Assembly (NCBI GenBank): GCA_963969395.1
Contig: OZ017797.1
Span: 12,896,001 to 12,960,000 of the forward strand
Reading direction: 5' to 3'
Length of the DNA stretch: 64,000 bases
Source of the DNA: Pseudoscleropodium purum
Lineage: Eukaryota; Streptophyta; Bryopsida; Hypnales; Brachytheciaceae
Shown here: one piece after another, positions 44,687 through 57,697 of the stretch
How the letters are laid out: the number at the start of each line of letters is the position of its first letter
Position numbering within the stretch: position 1 is the first letter of the stretch
Notes under the pieces: model-generated
What the model was told of the DNA's origin: nothing
What the model saw: the letters and a program-made list of their open reading frames with translations, nothing else
The model's database searches: none
Made by a program: the position numbers and the translations under genes

Positions 44687-47600
44687 TTAAACTAGAAAGC
44701 AGGATGCGAAGGATGTCCGAGCAGGAGAAAGAAGGCCCGTTTTGCGAATTAAGTCCGCTTTCTCAGCGGCTTTGGCAGCTTGCTCATTCCGATCCGCCTC
44801 CGCAGCTGCTCTCATATCCGCTGCCTTCTTGGCTGCCATGGCCATTCTCCCTCTCATCTTCTCATTTGCGTCAGCCAGAATCTTCTCCGTCTTGGCCTGC
44901 AATCCATGGGTATGATCGAAAATTAAAGCTGGAATATGGTAATAAATATTGTAAGGGCGTCGTAACATTAAAGCAACCCTACATTATGGAAAAGAACATA
45001 ACTCTCCTCATCCAATACGAGACTGTCATCTTTACTAAGATAGGGTCCATTGAGGTTGTGTAATCTCAATGTCTTAAGGTGGAGGATACTATTTGTGTCA
45101 ATTTAAGCATTTTATCATATGTTTGAATGTGACTTTTGGGAATCAGTGCAGAGTTGTGGATAGATAAGTTTGGTGCAAGAGCCTCTTGTGTTTAAACTTT
45201 ATCATTCAAAGTCAAGTCAGTGGGAGATTGTAGACCACTAATGTAGGGATAGTAGACAACCCCATTTCCATTCTATGATTAGTGACCTCACACACAATCA
45301 ACTTAAAAAGTCATGCTTACACCACTTGCTGGCCAAGTGAGTGTAAGAGTACATTAGTTGCCCTTGGGAATAGAAGCTGGTACAGTAGAAGAGTTCAGGT
45401 TCCTAACAGTGTTAGAATCTCCTACCTCACATGTGACCTACTATTGAAAAATCGATGGCCTCTTCCATATAAAAAATGGAAAATCAATGTAACGAAATTC
45501 GCTTACCTCAATCTTCTTCATCTCTGCTTCCGCTTGGGCTTGCTGGAGCTCCTCCCAAGCCTTGATCTTTGCCTCTTTGTTCTTATACCTGCCCAAACCA
45601 CACTATGTTACTGTACTTAAACACATTGCCATCTACACCATATGTGGTTAACTCGTTGGAATACGAAGTTCTCTCAATTGGCAGACATGAATCTTAAACC
45701 ATTTGAGAGAGTTATTAGCCTTTCTTATTTCATTTATTACCTTTTGAGGGAGAGAGTTTTATCCTTACTATACATGTCCGCTAGGTAAGAGAGTCCCAAC
45801 TCTTGGATTCAATATTGAACCAGTATACATGGAGTCCAATCTAAATTCAATACCGAACCCCATAACTACAAAACATAGATTGAAGATGGTACTCACATCA
45901 CTTGATTCGTTATTGAATTTGCAATCATGGAAACTAAGATAATTCAATCAACTGGCGCATATGAATGTCGAAACAATATCTATTTGACCGTGGGTGCTTA
46001 AGTTGATTTCACTATCGTTTCAATACTAGCTAAGTTTGTGTCAACGTCGAACTGGTATCAATTGACATATGATGTACTGGATCAGCATTTGCTTCAATAT
46101 TGAACACTCATAGGGACACCGCAGCAATGCTTATAACCAAAATCCAGAACGAAGACATTAACTCCCAGCTCAGCACTTGATTCATTTCTTGGATTGGTAA
46201 TTCTCAAAACTTAATTGATTTCAATGAACTAAGGCATAAACATGTCGAAACCGTATCCCTTTGAATATTCATACTAATTTTTGATTCCGCTGTTGTTTCA
46301 ACTCTAATCCTTTCGTGGCCATATAAGCTTAGAACCCATACTGACACAATACTATCCATACGCACTGGTTCAACATTTGTCTCCGTACTTGGGACTTCCC
46401 TGCAATGCTTAACGCATGTACACCCATAATCAACACTGCTAAAAATGCAACACCTACGTTAGGACTGAAAAGTGCCAGAAAAATTAGATATTGATGACAC
46501 AAGATGCACGAAATCAAAACATGTGAATCTATGAGAGTCTCCAGTTAGTTTTTGGTTTAGGGTTCTCGCTGTATTCATGAGAGTCTAAGGTCGCTTCTGA
46601 ATATACCTATTTTCAATCTAAGTAGAGCTTTCGCTTGCCCAGCCTAGTGTGACTAAACCTTTCGCTTGCTCGCCCTAGTGCTGGTCTTTGGTACACCTCG
46701 AGACAGTCAACTTTGAAATTTCATAACTTACTCATGCAGTGCCCAAATTAACACATGCTAAAGTGCGTTGGAATCCTCTCTCACGTCCTCGCCAACAGCA
46801 TCCAACAAAACTTAATTCATGGAAGTAAGTTAGAGGAGAACACTACCAACCTGATTAGTGCTTTCGCTTGCTCCGCCTCCTCCCACGCCACCGCCTTCGC
46901 CCCATTCGTCCCTCCCCTCCCGAGCTCCCCACTGCCCCCTCGCAAGCTCGCCGCACACTCCCTCTCCTCCTCCTCCCGCGTCGTCCACACACTGTTCCTA
47001 TCCAGCAAGCCCCCGCAATCCCCCGCCAGCTTCCGAAGCTCCAGCTTCGCCAAGTGACAACTCTGCAGCTCCAGCGCCTCCACCGCGCCTCCAGGAAACG
47101 CCCCCAAAGAACAAGCTCTTCTGCTGCTTCCCGACCTCGCAGGCGTGTTGTGTCTAGTTGGGGAAGTCATCAACCCAGGCGTTGTGCATGTTGAATTCCG
47201 TAAACTTTCAGCTGGAGTCATCTGAGTCCCCATGTCTCGAGAGCTACTGGGCTCGGGGAAACAGATGGGTGCCACAACTACTTTGCTGATCTCTTTCATG
47301 GACAGGGAGCGTGTGTGCTTGGGAGACTGGGCAGGGGGGGATGCAAGTCTTTCCCTTTGTGTGTTCAAGATTTGGGCCTTCGACTGGTTGTCGTCTTCTC
47401 TGCACTGGACTGTGTCTTGGTGTGTCGGTATGGATTGTTGGACATGACCAGGTGCTGGTGGGGCACGGGACGGGTCGAATCTTCGGGAAAGGTCGCCGAA
47501 GGAGAGAGCTTTGGAACGCTTTTTAAGGGTGGCAGTGGTGTGGAGGGGGGAGTCGAGTTTGCCGGCGTTGATGAAGGCGTGCTCGAAGTGGGGCGACATG

Positions 47601-50600
47601 GGCTTCTCGCCGGGGGGAGTGGCGTAGTCGGGGCTGTCGGCGCCGAAGGAGTAACGGAAGCTCTGAGCGCCTGTGATTGAGTTTCTTCGACCTGGAAGCA
47701 GCAGAGAGGTGGAGAATTCATCAGCAAAAAAATGATGCAAATTTAGTTGGGAAATGCAATGAAGGAGGGCAGCAATCGGCTGTCGAATTAATGGTCATAT
47801 ATTCGTTAAGATGATGGCGTGTTTCGTAGCGATGAAACTCTGACATTCAAGTGCAGAGAATAATGAAAGTCAAAACATCCTTCATATGAAAAAATTGATG
47901 CAAATTGACACTGTTTCTGTCCAGCGTGGACTGGCTCGTGTACGTTAAGGATGATCACTATTTAGAGACAGCACTAGAATGTACGCAGGAAGGTGATTAC
48001 ACCAGAATCGATCAAACCAGTCGTTCAAATCGTTACTAAATGCAGTTTGATGACGTGGGTGAACCCTGTTTAATTTGCACTCTAGACAAATCTAGCTACT
48101 GAAAATCCGTCCATCAATTGCGATTAAAAATGGATGTAGAGACAATATCGCCATATTCGTTAAGAAGGCAAATTGGGAAGTTGCCAATTGGCAATTTTCC
48201 AGAAGGTCATCTGTAACCTCTGGTCTATTCCAGTTCTAGTTATAAGTTAGAAATTTGTGCACTTGAATGTCAGAGTTTTGGTGCTATGAAACCCACTATT
48301 ATTTTAACGAATATATGACCATTAATTCGACCACTAATTAGGCACTGACCTGTTAGTTGTGTCGGTAAAGCTCGGTGATGAGGTTGCGCTGGGGACTGAT
48401 CACTGTGACCAGGACTGACAATCCATTTCTCTGCGTCATCCCATTTTGATGGAGGAGGCTTCGGAATCATACTTCCCATGATGGGACCAGACAGAAACCG
48501 ATGCGGGTAACGTAGACCAATAGGCAAATCTATCAAGCCAGTATCGAAACCATTAGATTCTCACGTTCCTCAATCCAACAAATACTGAATTAAGGTGATC
48601 CTCAGCAACTGAATTTTGGTGAAAATATCCTATGAAAGCAATGGCAAACTTAAATCATTCGTATAAACAAAAAGACGTAATTTCTTATGAGGTAGAGGCT
48701 CTACAATACATAAGAGGCTCCATTGACCATAGATGTGAGATAGATTTGTCATAAGTGTGAAAATATTTAATCTATTGACATTTAGAATATTGCTATTGAA
48801 TTTTTAGCTTAACACAAAATAAATGTGCAAAATTGAAGATGGTACAAGTTTCTAGATTGCTGTAGGAAAAGGTTCAAAAGTCACTTGTACCGTGAATGGG
48901 AACCTCTCCCTACTGTATGGTGAATGGAGACTTTTCATGTACCTGTTGAGTTAGCCGGGCTGAAAGATCCAACCCCTTTCTCCACTCTCGGGCTTGCAAC
49001 AGAGAATGAAAGCGTGTTGTTGTTGGAAGGAGGTGTCCCAGCTTGCGACCAGCTTGGAGAGAAGCGTACTAAGGGGGTTCCAGGGTAACCGAAATTGTTG
49101 GCTGCACCTGGACCTACTGCAACTGGTCTACTAGCTCTCTTCGCGTCATCCACCTGATTTCCACTTGTTGACAGAAGCTCAGCAGAAAAATTTGCAGCTC
49201 CTCTGGAGCTGTGATGATCTCTGCGTCGACTTCGGCTTCCGGACTCAAGTGCGTAGCAACGGGTTGAGGGCTCCTCTTCCTTCCCGTCCTGCTCCGAAAT
49301 ACTTCCACATGAAGTCGAGGTTTGAGACCACTCACTGAGTGGATTGCTGCAGTTCTCGTCCTCCACTGCACACTGTTGCAACCCCCTGATGCTAGACTGT
49401 ATAATATCGCTATTTGATCTTGGGATGGGGAGTACTGAAGTATCTTCCGCTGCTGCCAAGCAAAAGTTCGATTGAAATGACCTAATTACTCATCAATTCT
49501 GCGTGAATGGTTACAAGGGTGGAAACCCTAAAACTGACTGAGGAATGAATGAATGCATGCACTCTCAGAAAGCATGAAGATAAAGTAGGGGCTCCATTAA
49601 CCATACAGTACATCAGATGTTCCATTGACCACACTGGTGAACCTCGATTTGTGTTAAGTATCTAATCACTTAATCTATTGACATTTAGTTTTTTGTAATT
49701 GATTTTTAACTTTAACAGAGAGTAAATGTGCAAAGTTTGTGATGACACAAATTTCTAGATTGTTGTGGGCAAAGGTCCAAAGTTCACCTGTATGGTGAAA
49801 GGAAACTCTCCCTTGCTGTATGATGAATGGAGACTTTAGATTACAAGAATGTTTTTATTGTTCATTATTCACCATCATGGAGTCTACCTTGGGAATATTT
49901 ACTGCTTCGTAAAGCAGCTGAAGAGGAGCGATGGAGTTCACCCCTTCCAGAATCACCGCTTCGTTCAGAAAACATGGAAATAGCTACCGTCTCTGAGGAT
50001 TCCAGACCTGTGTACGTGGAAGTAAATACATAGTGTCGGTAAGTTAATCGAAAGTGAGGCTGTAAAAATATTTGAGAGCTGAAAATACCGACTATTGTAC
50101 TACCGACTTCAAAATACATAATATGCAAACACTATCAGAGATTGTTGGATAAAAACAGATGCACATGTTTTTATAAGTGGTGAAAGCTGTTTTCCTCTTA
50201 CTGACCATGCACAGCATTGGCCGTCTCCTCCGTCAGGCCAACATTCGAATTTATAGCCTCCAATGCTAACGAATGAGTCTCGGGAAGTGACTCTAATGGA
50301 CCAGAGTTTCCAACCTGTTGTAACCAAGGATGCACACATTTTTTCAGCAATTTTTTGGTCTGGTATACAATGCCACAAAACAGAGCAAAGCCAGAAAAAC
50401 ATTGACCCCATAAGTAAGGAAGAAAAGTTAACATTGTAACCATTGTAACCATAACCCTGAGGGCATGGCTATGTACCTTTCCGAGTTCGAGAGAAGTGCA
50501 AGCAGAATCCATACAAGAGTCGGGGTCACTCAATTCTCCGTCAGAGATGGAGTAGCCGCGGTCATGGCGAGGCTGTCCACAAGACTTCAAATGTGTAGCC

Positions 50601-50803
50601 TCTGAAAGCGTGTTATGCCTATCCATGCTGCTGGAAGACGACGACGCGGGGCTCACAAACCGTCTGTCCACAATCACAGACTTGGGGCTCAAGTCTTCCG
50701 GCTCTTTCCTCAAGCTGCAGCTGGCCGGTCGAGGTATCATCGAGTTGCGAAACGCAAACCGAGGTGGGGTGAGTGCACTCTCTGGAGGAGCCGGGAGAGC
50801 CAT
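44687..50803 (-). CDS. Remorin family protein with long N-terminus, 7 exons, 752 aa
   Basis: Exons on the minus strand are 50803-50477, 50314-50206, 49452-48943, 48529-48350, 47691-46851, 45588-45507 and 44896-44687; every border is GT-AG and phases agree through to the stop. The last about 110 residues are a canonical remorin C-terminal domain: AVAWEEAEQAKALIR, then RYKNKEAKIKAWEELQQAQ, AEAEMKKIE, AKTEKILADANEKMRGRM and a coiled coil rich in Ala/Lys, ending in a hydrophobic Cys-containing tail (FASCFLV). The first about 640 residues are Ser/Pro-rich and look disordered, with FRYSFGADSPDYATPP and TRHNTPARSGSSRR-type stretches. Remorins are plant plasma-membrane nanodomain scaffolds; the C-terminal helix binds the membrane and other remorins. 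Length and layout fit the long-N-terminus group (At1g30320/At2g02170-like). The start of exon 3 could be 49452 or 49449. No frame break is seen. Confidence 0.9.
45070..45430 (-). repeat. Dispersed repeat family I, copy 3 of 3 (remorin intron 6)
   Basis: On the plus strand it reads GGTGGAGGATACTATTTGTG, later ATATGTTTGAATGTGACTTT, GTGGGAGATTGTAGACCAC and CATGCTTACACCACTTGCT. This is colinear with the reverse complement of 15840-15410 and, in part, of 2565-2265. It sits inside the remorin intron between exons 6 and 7. Confidence 0.65.
48690..48935. repeat. Repeat in remorin intron 3, paralogous to one in intron 2
   Basis: Shared blocks with 49585-49835 in the same orientation include GGCTCCATT, ATCTATTGACATTTAG, AAATGTGCAAA, TTTCTAGATTG and TGAATGGAGACTTT. 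The two copies sit in neighbouring introns of one gene, so they are either a repeat family with a local preference or products of a local duplication. Confidence 0.65.
49585..49835. repeat. Repeat in remorin intron 2, partner of 48690-48935
   Basis: This is the second copy of the intron repeat; order of shared blocks is the same. It carries no coding capacity. The end of the shared region (TGAATGGAGACTTT) lies close to exon 3 in the first copy but mid-intron here. Confidence 0.65.
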
Positions 50804-50869
50804 GGTGAAGTATAGCAAGCTTCTTCAACACCTTGCAACAACACTAACTAAGCTGATGTAATGGTTAAT

Positions 50870-52770
50870 ATAGAACCGGAGAAACAATGCCACCTAACTA
50901 GCTCATTCTATGGAGTCTGCAGAGCTATGGATGCCACCACCCATGCCATTGTGTTCTTATGAAAATACTCCCTACCCTGTTTGCTGCAAAAGAATGTGTG
51001 AAGACGGACTCTCTCTCTCACACACACATACAGTTACACTTCACCGCTTCCAAAAAAAAGCGCCTTAGCTTGTCCCATCACAGTCGCTGTAACGTAAGCT
51101 GGAGCTCAGGGTGTCCATTATTGAGCTGAGGGTGCGCTAATACATGCATCAGAAGAGGGAGCTCCTGAGTAGTACAAGTCTGTACATATGAAAGCTTGTG
51201 AACCAGTCACATACGTATATCTCAATACACCTTCCAGCTAGCTAACTTTCGCCCGTGAGTGTGGCCTGCCAATAACTCCTCCAAACTCACTGTGCTATCA
51301 CGCACCTCTCAGTCCCTCTTGCGTGCGTGTTTCGAAGCGGACTCTATTCAACTACCAACGCGCGTCAAAACTCCTGGCTCAGCTTCTACAAAACTCCTGG
51401 AGTCTTCAACAATAGTACTCAAACCTTCTGGAGCCTTCCCCAGTGTGGCAGTTTGGCCACGTACCGTACCAGGAGATATCCCAGCTAGCTAGCAACTCTT
51501 TCGAATGTCAATGTCGAGTAGCAAATCAATTCGCTCGATCACAGCTGCAGCTGCATCGTCTCACTGTTTCCAATGCACCTTTTTCTGCAAGCCAGGCACT
51601 AAGTTAGGCCGGGTAATATAAATGATAAATGCTACTCGATAGATCTCGAGCTGGTTGACCCTTCTCCCTGACCCACCGCAAACCATGATGGAGCTAAGTT
51701 AGACAAAGAATGCATGGTAGCAGTGGCTGGCGTCTTCTACCTAGCTTCCCATGATCCAGTAACTTATTCCAGCGCCGTTGAGGGAGCCCATACTTGGCAG
51801 AAGCAAGGGGCGCATCATTCTGGAGGGGCAAGGGAATATGATATGGGAGATCGACAGCGGAGTAAATGGAAGGTGAGGAGGTCGTTCTCCAGGAGCAGGC
51901 AACAGACAGAGCAGCACTGTAGTATCGCTGCAACAACGACACCCACACCAACAGGGGTAGCAGGTTAGCAGCAGAGACAGCCTGAATTAATGAGGAGTGG
52001 CAAGGTGGAGCAGAGGAGTTAAAGCTTGGCTGTGATCATTTCGTGAATGAGTGACCATGAGTGACTATGAGTGACCATTTCCCAGCGGACTCACAATTTG
52101 ACTTCTTGAAATAAATAAAAACTCAGTCCATTTTCCTTGAAAGACAAATGGAATTGGCAGCGTACTCAAGTACTATCCTATGTGGGGTACATTAGTGCAG
52201 TAAGTTATGAATTTTGAAGTTGGAATGACACAATTGACATCCATACACAAGGCTTAAAAAGCGTGCATCCCTGCTCCATTTGACGAACGCAATTGGCAAA
52301 TTGAAGAAAGCAATATGTACATCTGTTCATGTTAGAGAACGGTCGGTTTCCGAGGCCAGTCACTTCGTCCTTTCTTTTCTTTTTGGCTAACTTAGAATTT
52401 TGTTTGGGGGAGTGCCTGTTGCTGTTTTGACGGAGACTGGAGAGACGACTGGTTTCTGAAGCTGTCAGGAGTGCCGGTGCCATCCCCATCCCTGCTCAGC
52501 TCCACTTTGGTTTCCAGGTCTTAACATAACTTACAATGCTCATGCTGCAGCGGTGCTGGTGCTGGCCTTGGCTGCCAGTCTGCCAGTCTGATTCAGTTCT
52601 CGACTGCTTTGCTTTGGAAGAGACAGGCAGCAGTCCGCACCGGCGTCATCGACCAGAGCGCTTGCCCAGGTTGGGTTATGAAGGCAAGAATGATGGAGCC
52701 ACAAAATGGGAGTTCGTCCCGCTCTGTAATAAGTTAAGTTACTGGATCGAAAGGTGGTGAACTGGTGACT
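50870..52770. other. Upstream region of remorin, no further gene supported
   Basis: Moderate GC. It includes CT/CA microsatellite at about 51008-51032 and a GAGTGAC(C/T)AT repeat at about 52043-52078. Open frames of 66-94 codons on both strands show no motif. It probably holds the remorin promoter and 5' leader. Confidence 0.45.
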
Positions 52771-52777
52771 GAGGACC

Positions 52778-53004
52778 AGGGAGGATTGACCCCTGTATTG
52801 TCCCATGTTTTACCCTTGTAGAAAACACTGAAATTTTTCATTTGCCACATATGATAAAATTTGCAAATTCTAAACTCATATTTGCAATCATAGACCCCAA
52901 ATTAGTTGTTGAATAGGATGAAATTCAAAAGTTATGCGGCACAAAATAGGAGGCAGTTTTGACATTTACCCTCTAGCAGAGCAATAGAGGGGTCAATCCT
53001 CCCT
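52778..53004. mobile_element. Element bounded by 17-bp perfect inverted repeats (227 bp)
   Basis: AGGGAGGATTGACCCCT (52778-52794) and its exact reverse complement (52988-53004) bound an AT-rich, non-coding interior. The size and termini fit a MITE. Flanks do not show an obvious 8- or 2-bp duplication, so the true ends may be slightly different. The GATTGACCC core loosely recalls the hAT family termini, but I see no CGGACG repeats. Confidence 0.6.
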
Positions 53005-53389
53005 TGACCTTGTGCCAACCCTAGAAGACAGGGTCAGAATCATCCTTTTGGATACCATGTGAATCATTTGCTTAAAAAATTCAATTGGAGGTCAAACTAT
53101 TGTGAAAGACCTCCCCTTTCCACACAAAATTTCAAAAATGAATATCTACACTTCTATCTTACAAAGAAGGATTCTTTGTCATCCATAAAAAATCTTTAGG
53201 CCACTATGTTGTAACGAGGTTAAGTATTGGAGGTCATGAAAATTAATGGAAAAAAATCTAATAAACATAGGCAATATAGGATGTTTATAAAGGATTGTAG
53301 ATAACCAAGTTGGATTAAATTTTGTAAATTTTTGGAGCTTATTAGAGGGTATTTTGTTTTTTTTGTCTTTTATAGTGTCCAATTAGGGT

Positions 53390-55110
53390 GATTTTGACTA
53401 TTTGTTTTGATCCTAGTTGGAGTCTTTTCACAACCTAGTTAGGTTTCTTTTTATTGTCAAGATCTAACATCGCAGTTAGGTGAGTGTCCCAAGTTAGAAG
53501 ATTAGGTAGTGAATTAGTTTGTTGTGTATTGAGTTTGACATTAATTATATTTTCAACCGAATTGGAGGCTTTGCTAGCAAGTTAAGTTTAGTTGATTCCT
53601 ACTTTTCTCCTATATCTTTTAAAATCCAATTTGGTAGTTGAAGTCAATTGGTCATCCTCTTCGAGTTGGCAACCGTTGTCACTGCGAGTCCTATTAAGTC
53701 TTGAATTGAATTCATTTTCTTCACCCACAACAAGTGAAGCTAGTGCGAGTCCTAGTTGGGGAGGTTGGTATTTTGATTTTGTTTGTGATTTTTTAGTTGG
53801 AAAGTGTATCTATATTGATCCAAGGTTAAATCGGTGTGAATGCGTGAGTCTGTGATCCTATTTGGGAAGATGTATATGTACCAATGTGTGGTGATGTGTT
53901 TGTGCAAAATGGTGAAGATTTTGTAATGGAAAAATTGTCCAAGTCAGTAGTTGATTTGGGGGAGTGTGTGTTAATGATTGAATTTATGAAAGTCTATATT
54001 TAAGACAATGAGATGTAGTGGATGTATGCAGTATTTTCAAGTTGGAGCAAGTAGTTGAATTTATAGATTCCGAACTTGGATTAATAGCTCTATAGATGGT
54101 GAAATCCTATTCAGGGGGATGTGTGATTTAGAAGATAATTAGACAATTTAGTATAAAATTTTGTGTAGTATGTGTGAGAAAGAAAACCAAATTGTAATAT
54201 TTTGATAGAATGCTTTAAGCCTAATTAGAAATTTTTCTAGTTGATGGAGTGATAGTGTAGAAATTCTTTGCAAGTATGTTATAATTTTTATGAATAAAAA
54301 TGTTAAACTTATAAGTTGTAAAGGATGATTGGAATCACCAATTCAGAGTATAAAAATTGGAAATTTTTCAAATATTATTTGACGTGCTTAGTTGGTGATC
54401 AATTTATGCCTAATTGGAGCATATTGGGATGTTGAGTGTATGCAATTAAATTCCAATTTGGTGTATATGTGTGAATTAAGAGTAAAAATTTATATTCCTA
54501 TTTGGGTTGTGTGTTAATTGAGATTGTGTGTGTTAATTTCCAAATGGTGAATGAGTGTCAAGTCGTTAATTCCAATTAGGTGGTTAGTTAGTGGAATGTG
54601 TGTAAGGCATTGAGAATTTTGTGCAAGATCCAAATTGAGAGTTGTAATGCTGGAAATGTTTGACTAATCGAGTTTGATCAGAGAGATTGTTGATTCCAAA
54701 TTGTGTTAGATTGTTTGAGCAATAATAATCAATCAATAATTAATTTAATTCCAATTTGGAGAAGCACGAGTGTTAAGTTGCGAGTTTGTAATTGAGTGTT
54801 GACTAAGTTTGCCAAAGAGAATTCCTAATTGGTAGGTGAGCAATTGTGATTTGATGTGTAAAATCCAAATTGGTGATATTGGTTCTCTATGAAGAAGACA
54901 AATAAAGTTGTAGTTATCAAACTGAGTTGGTAGAGTGTCAAACTAGTTGGAAGTATCGAGTCTACCAAATTGAATTTGCAAAGATTAAAGCCGAATTGGA
55001 GAAAGATTGGGATTGATTTGGATAAAGAATTATGAATCCAAGTTGGATTTGTGGTGTCATAGTAATAATGTTTTTGGTGATGGAATTCCAAATTGGATTA
55101 ACCTATTGGC
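53390..55110. repeat. 1.7-kb region with a recurring CCAATTTGG-like motif
   Basis: Variants of ATTCCAATTTGG (CCAAATTGG, CCTAATTGG, CCAATTAGG, CCTAGTTGG and similar) recur roughly every 40-70 bp, for example near 53560, 53628, 53750, 54410, 54455, 54570, 54755, 54825, 54865, 54990, 55035 and 55090. Between them the strand is rich in G and T (GTGTG, GAGTGT). No coding frame is convincing. It reads as a decayed tandem repeat or an array of related sites. Confidence 0.55.
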
Positions 55111-55139
55111 ATTGATTTCCTACTTGATCGTCTCCCTTG

Positions 55140-57690
55140 GAACAAACTTATTATACTAATAGGGTAATTTCTGAATAGGTCATTATTCTTCTTCAACAGG
55201 GACGCTTTACAATAGGGTCCAATTGTTGACCCATCTTCAAAACCACTAAAATCAATCAATAGGAGTGCCTAAATCTTAAATTGGACAATCAATTGGGTTC
55301 AAAGGCTTTATAATGAAAAGTAGACCAATTTTCTTTATATCATATGGTCACTTGTATGGTGATGTTTTGGCCCTAGTATTGGCTTATGAAAAGTGCTAAA
55401 AATTGAATGGCCATATATCCTTGATCCAATTTTTTCATGTTGACCCAACTTGAGTTGGCCCTATATTTCTGAAATGGATTAACTTGGAAATGGGCTCAAG
55501 CCCTAATTTAAAGTAGCCTCTAAGGATGATTGCAACATTATAAGAAAAAAGTTTTTCTTAATACATTCCTAGTAATAGAGTCCTATGAATAATGATCTTT
55601 TAGGAGATTCTTGATGTGATATTACTAAAAACACATCTAACTAGTGAAATTTTACTAAAAAAACCCTAAGTGTCCAAGTGACCATATATGGTCAATCTAA
55701 AATTTCAAGCTCATTTTGGTATGGGCACTTAAATTCATTTGACTATTTTGTTTTTAGAGTTAACTATTGAAAACTTTCATGTTTCACTGAAAAAGGTACA
55801 TATTTGATTGCTAAAAGGTTTCCAAAGCCATATATGTCCATTAGTGGAAAAATTAAACTTGTTAATTTTACTTTATTTCCCAACTTTGAGCAATTTTACT
55901 TGATTTGAGATCTAAAACCTTGTATTTATCTATTTGCTTTGAAAATGGTCCCAGTGGAAAGAGTAAAGTGTTTTCATTATTTTCACCATTGAAAATTTTA
56001 AAAAGAAAATGTTAATTTGGAGTTATTTGTGATTTATACTTATAAAAAAATGGCATCTCAACAATTGCAAGGTCAATTGTGTAATGAGTTTAATAGCTTT
56101 TTGTGTAAAATTAAGTTCTTTGAAAATGCATTTTAGTATACTAGCACAATTTGTAGTTGTTCATGTCACCTCCAATCCCAAAAAACTTTTAATATGTGCA
56201 AATTCATGAAACATCATGGAGAGGTAAGTATACAAAAAATAGAAAATGTACATTTCTCTTGTTATAATCTCACAATTCTTATAAAATTTTGCACCCAAAA
56301 TTGGCGTATAAGCTAATAAGCAAACTTTTTAAACATTCATATGGTTAGATTTTGAAAAAAACACAATTTGCTTCATTGGGGATAACTATAAGCCCATGCT
56401 CTTTTTTCAAAGTCAAAACACACTTAAAAAGGCTTGGACATTTAGGGGTTAATAAAAATATACAAACCAAAAACTTGTGTAGATACTTGTGACTAAACTT
56501 TTCAACTGATTTTGCAGGGGGTCTCAACATTACAAACCCAAATAATAAGAATTTGATTAGTCAATGCATTAGGATTTGAGATTGAAAAGAGTCTCTAAGG
56601 ACCAATCAAAGACAAGTGAACTATTTTCCAAGCAAATAGAATTGGATTTAGGAATGAAATAAGTTCCCTCTTATAATCTTATATGTACCAAACAAGAAAA
56701 TAGATAATCGTAAACAACAAAATTTCATGATTGAGGTAGCAATTTCTTTTCATGCAACTAGTAAATTTTCAACAATCTCTAGTGATGTTAGGTGAAAAAA
56801 CTTTCAGTTAGATAGTCCAAATTAAACCCTCGCGGACCAAGGGATAGTTTATATTTCTAAAATTGTAAAGATGCATTATAAATACAACTTAGAAGAAGAA
56901 TTGAATGATGAATCTCAAACAATAGTTGTAAAATATGATCCATAGATCACATCCATGTGGTTAGATCAACTAGTTCACAAACAAATAATTTTCAATCAAA
57001 TTTGAAGCCAAAAGTTGAAAATTCCTTCTAAATTGAATTGTAAATTGAATATTTGTGATTTTCTCAAGAATTTTTTCTTTCAAATTCAAAGTGTTAAGTT
57101 CTAATCATAATGATTTTTGGAGATTTTTTTTATAGAGTTCTTTTTGAAGGGGATTTTTTTGAACTAAAAAACAAATTTTTGAGGCCAAACTTTCTAGTAT
57201 CCTTTGAATCATAGAATATTTTCAAAGCAAATTCTTCAAAACCTATAATTTACAAATGTTAAGAACTAACACAAGAATCTTCTTAAAAATGAATGGATGA
57301 AAAAATGGATTTTTGTGTGCTTGTAATGTATTTGCATTCATCTATAGTTTGAAATTTGGAGCATCTGGTTCTTTAAGGGTTAAGGTATTTGCACCTAATT
57401 GCACCAATTTGACTCCTAAAGGGGTAAATCTCTACATGTTTGGCATGTCAATTTGGAATGCAAAGTGCATTGGTAATTGTCAAACTTGCCACCTCCTCTG
57501 TATTTTTGTCTTTTAGTTAGTTAATGAAGTGGTTTCAATTTCCTTTGTCCAATGGCTAAATTTGAGTTTCCTTGTACCAATCCAAAACACTTTTGAATGC
57601 ACTTCCAATGATAGAAATTCCAACAGCTTGTACTTCCAAAACACTTTGAAAAGTTAGAAGTTAATTTGGAGGGGCCTATTCCGGTCTGTA
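55140..57690. other. AT-rich intergenic DNA with old repeats
   Basis: No gene is supported. TTTAGGGGTTAA at 56441-56452 equals the right terminus of the 61045-61859 element. The stretch 56341-56435 matches 21185-21085 in reverse complement, so a degraded, inverted relative of that family probably lies here. Confidence 0.5.
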
Positions 57691-57697
57691 CTGGCTC

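Noticed and set aside
46858..47680. Pro-rich and Ser-rich frames of 70-121 codons opposite or offset to remorin exon 5
   Set aside because: They are shadows of the large remorin exon, whose frame and splice sites are consistent with the rest of the gene.
53390..55110. CRISPR-like array interpretation of the spaced motif field
   Set aside because: Motifs are short and variable, spacers vary in length, and the DNA is plant nuclear; there are no cas genes.
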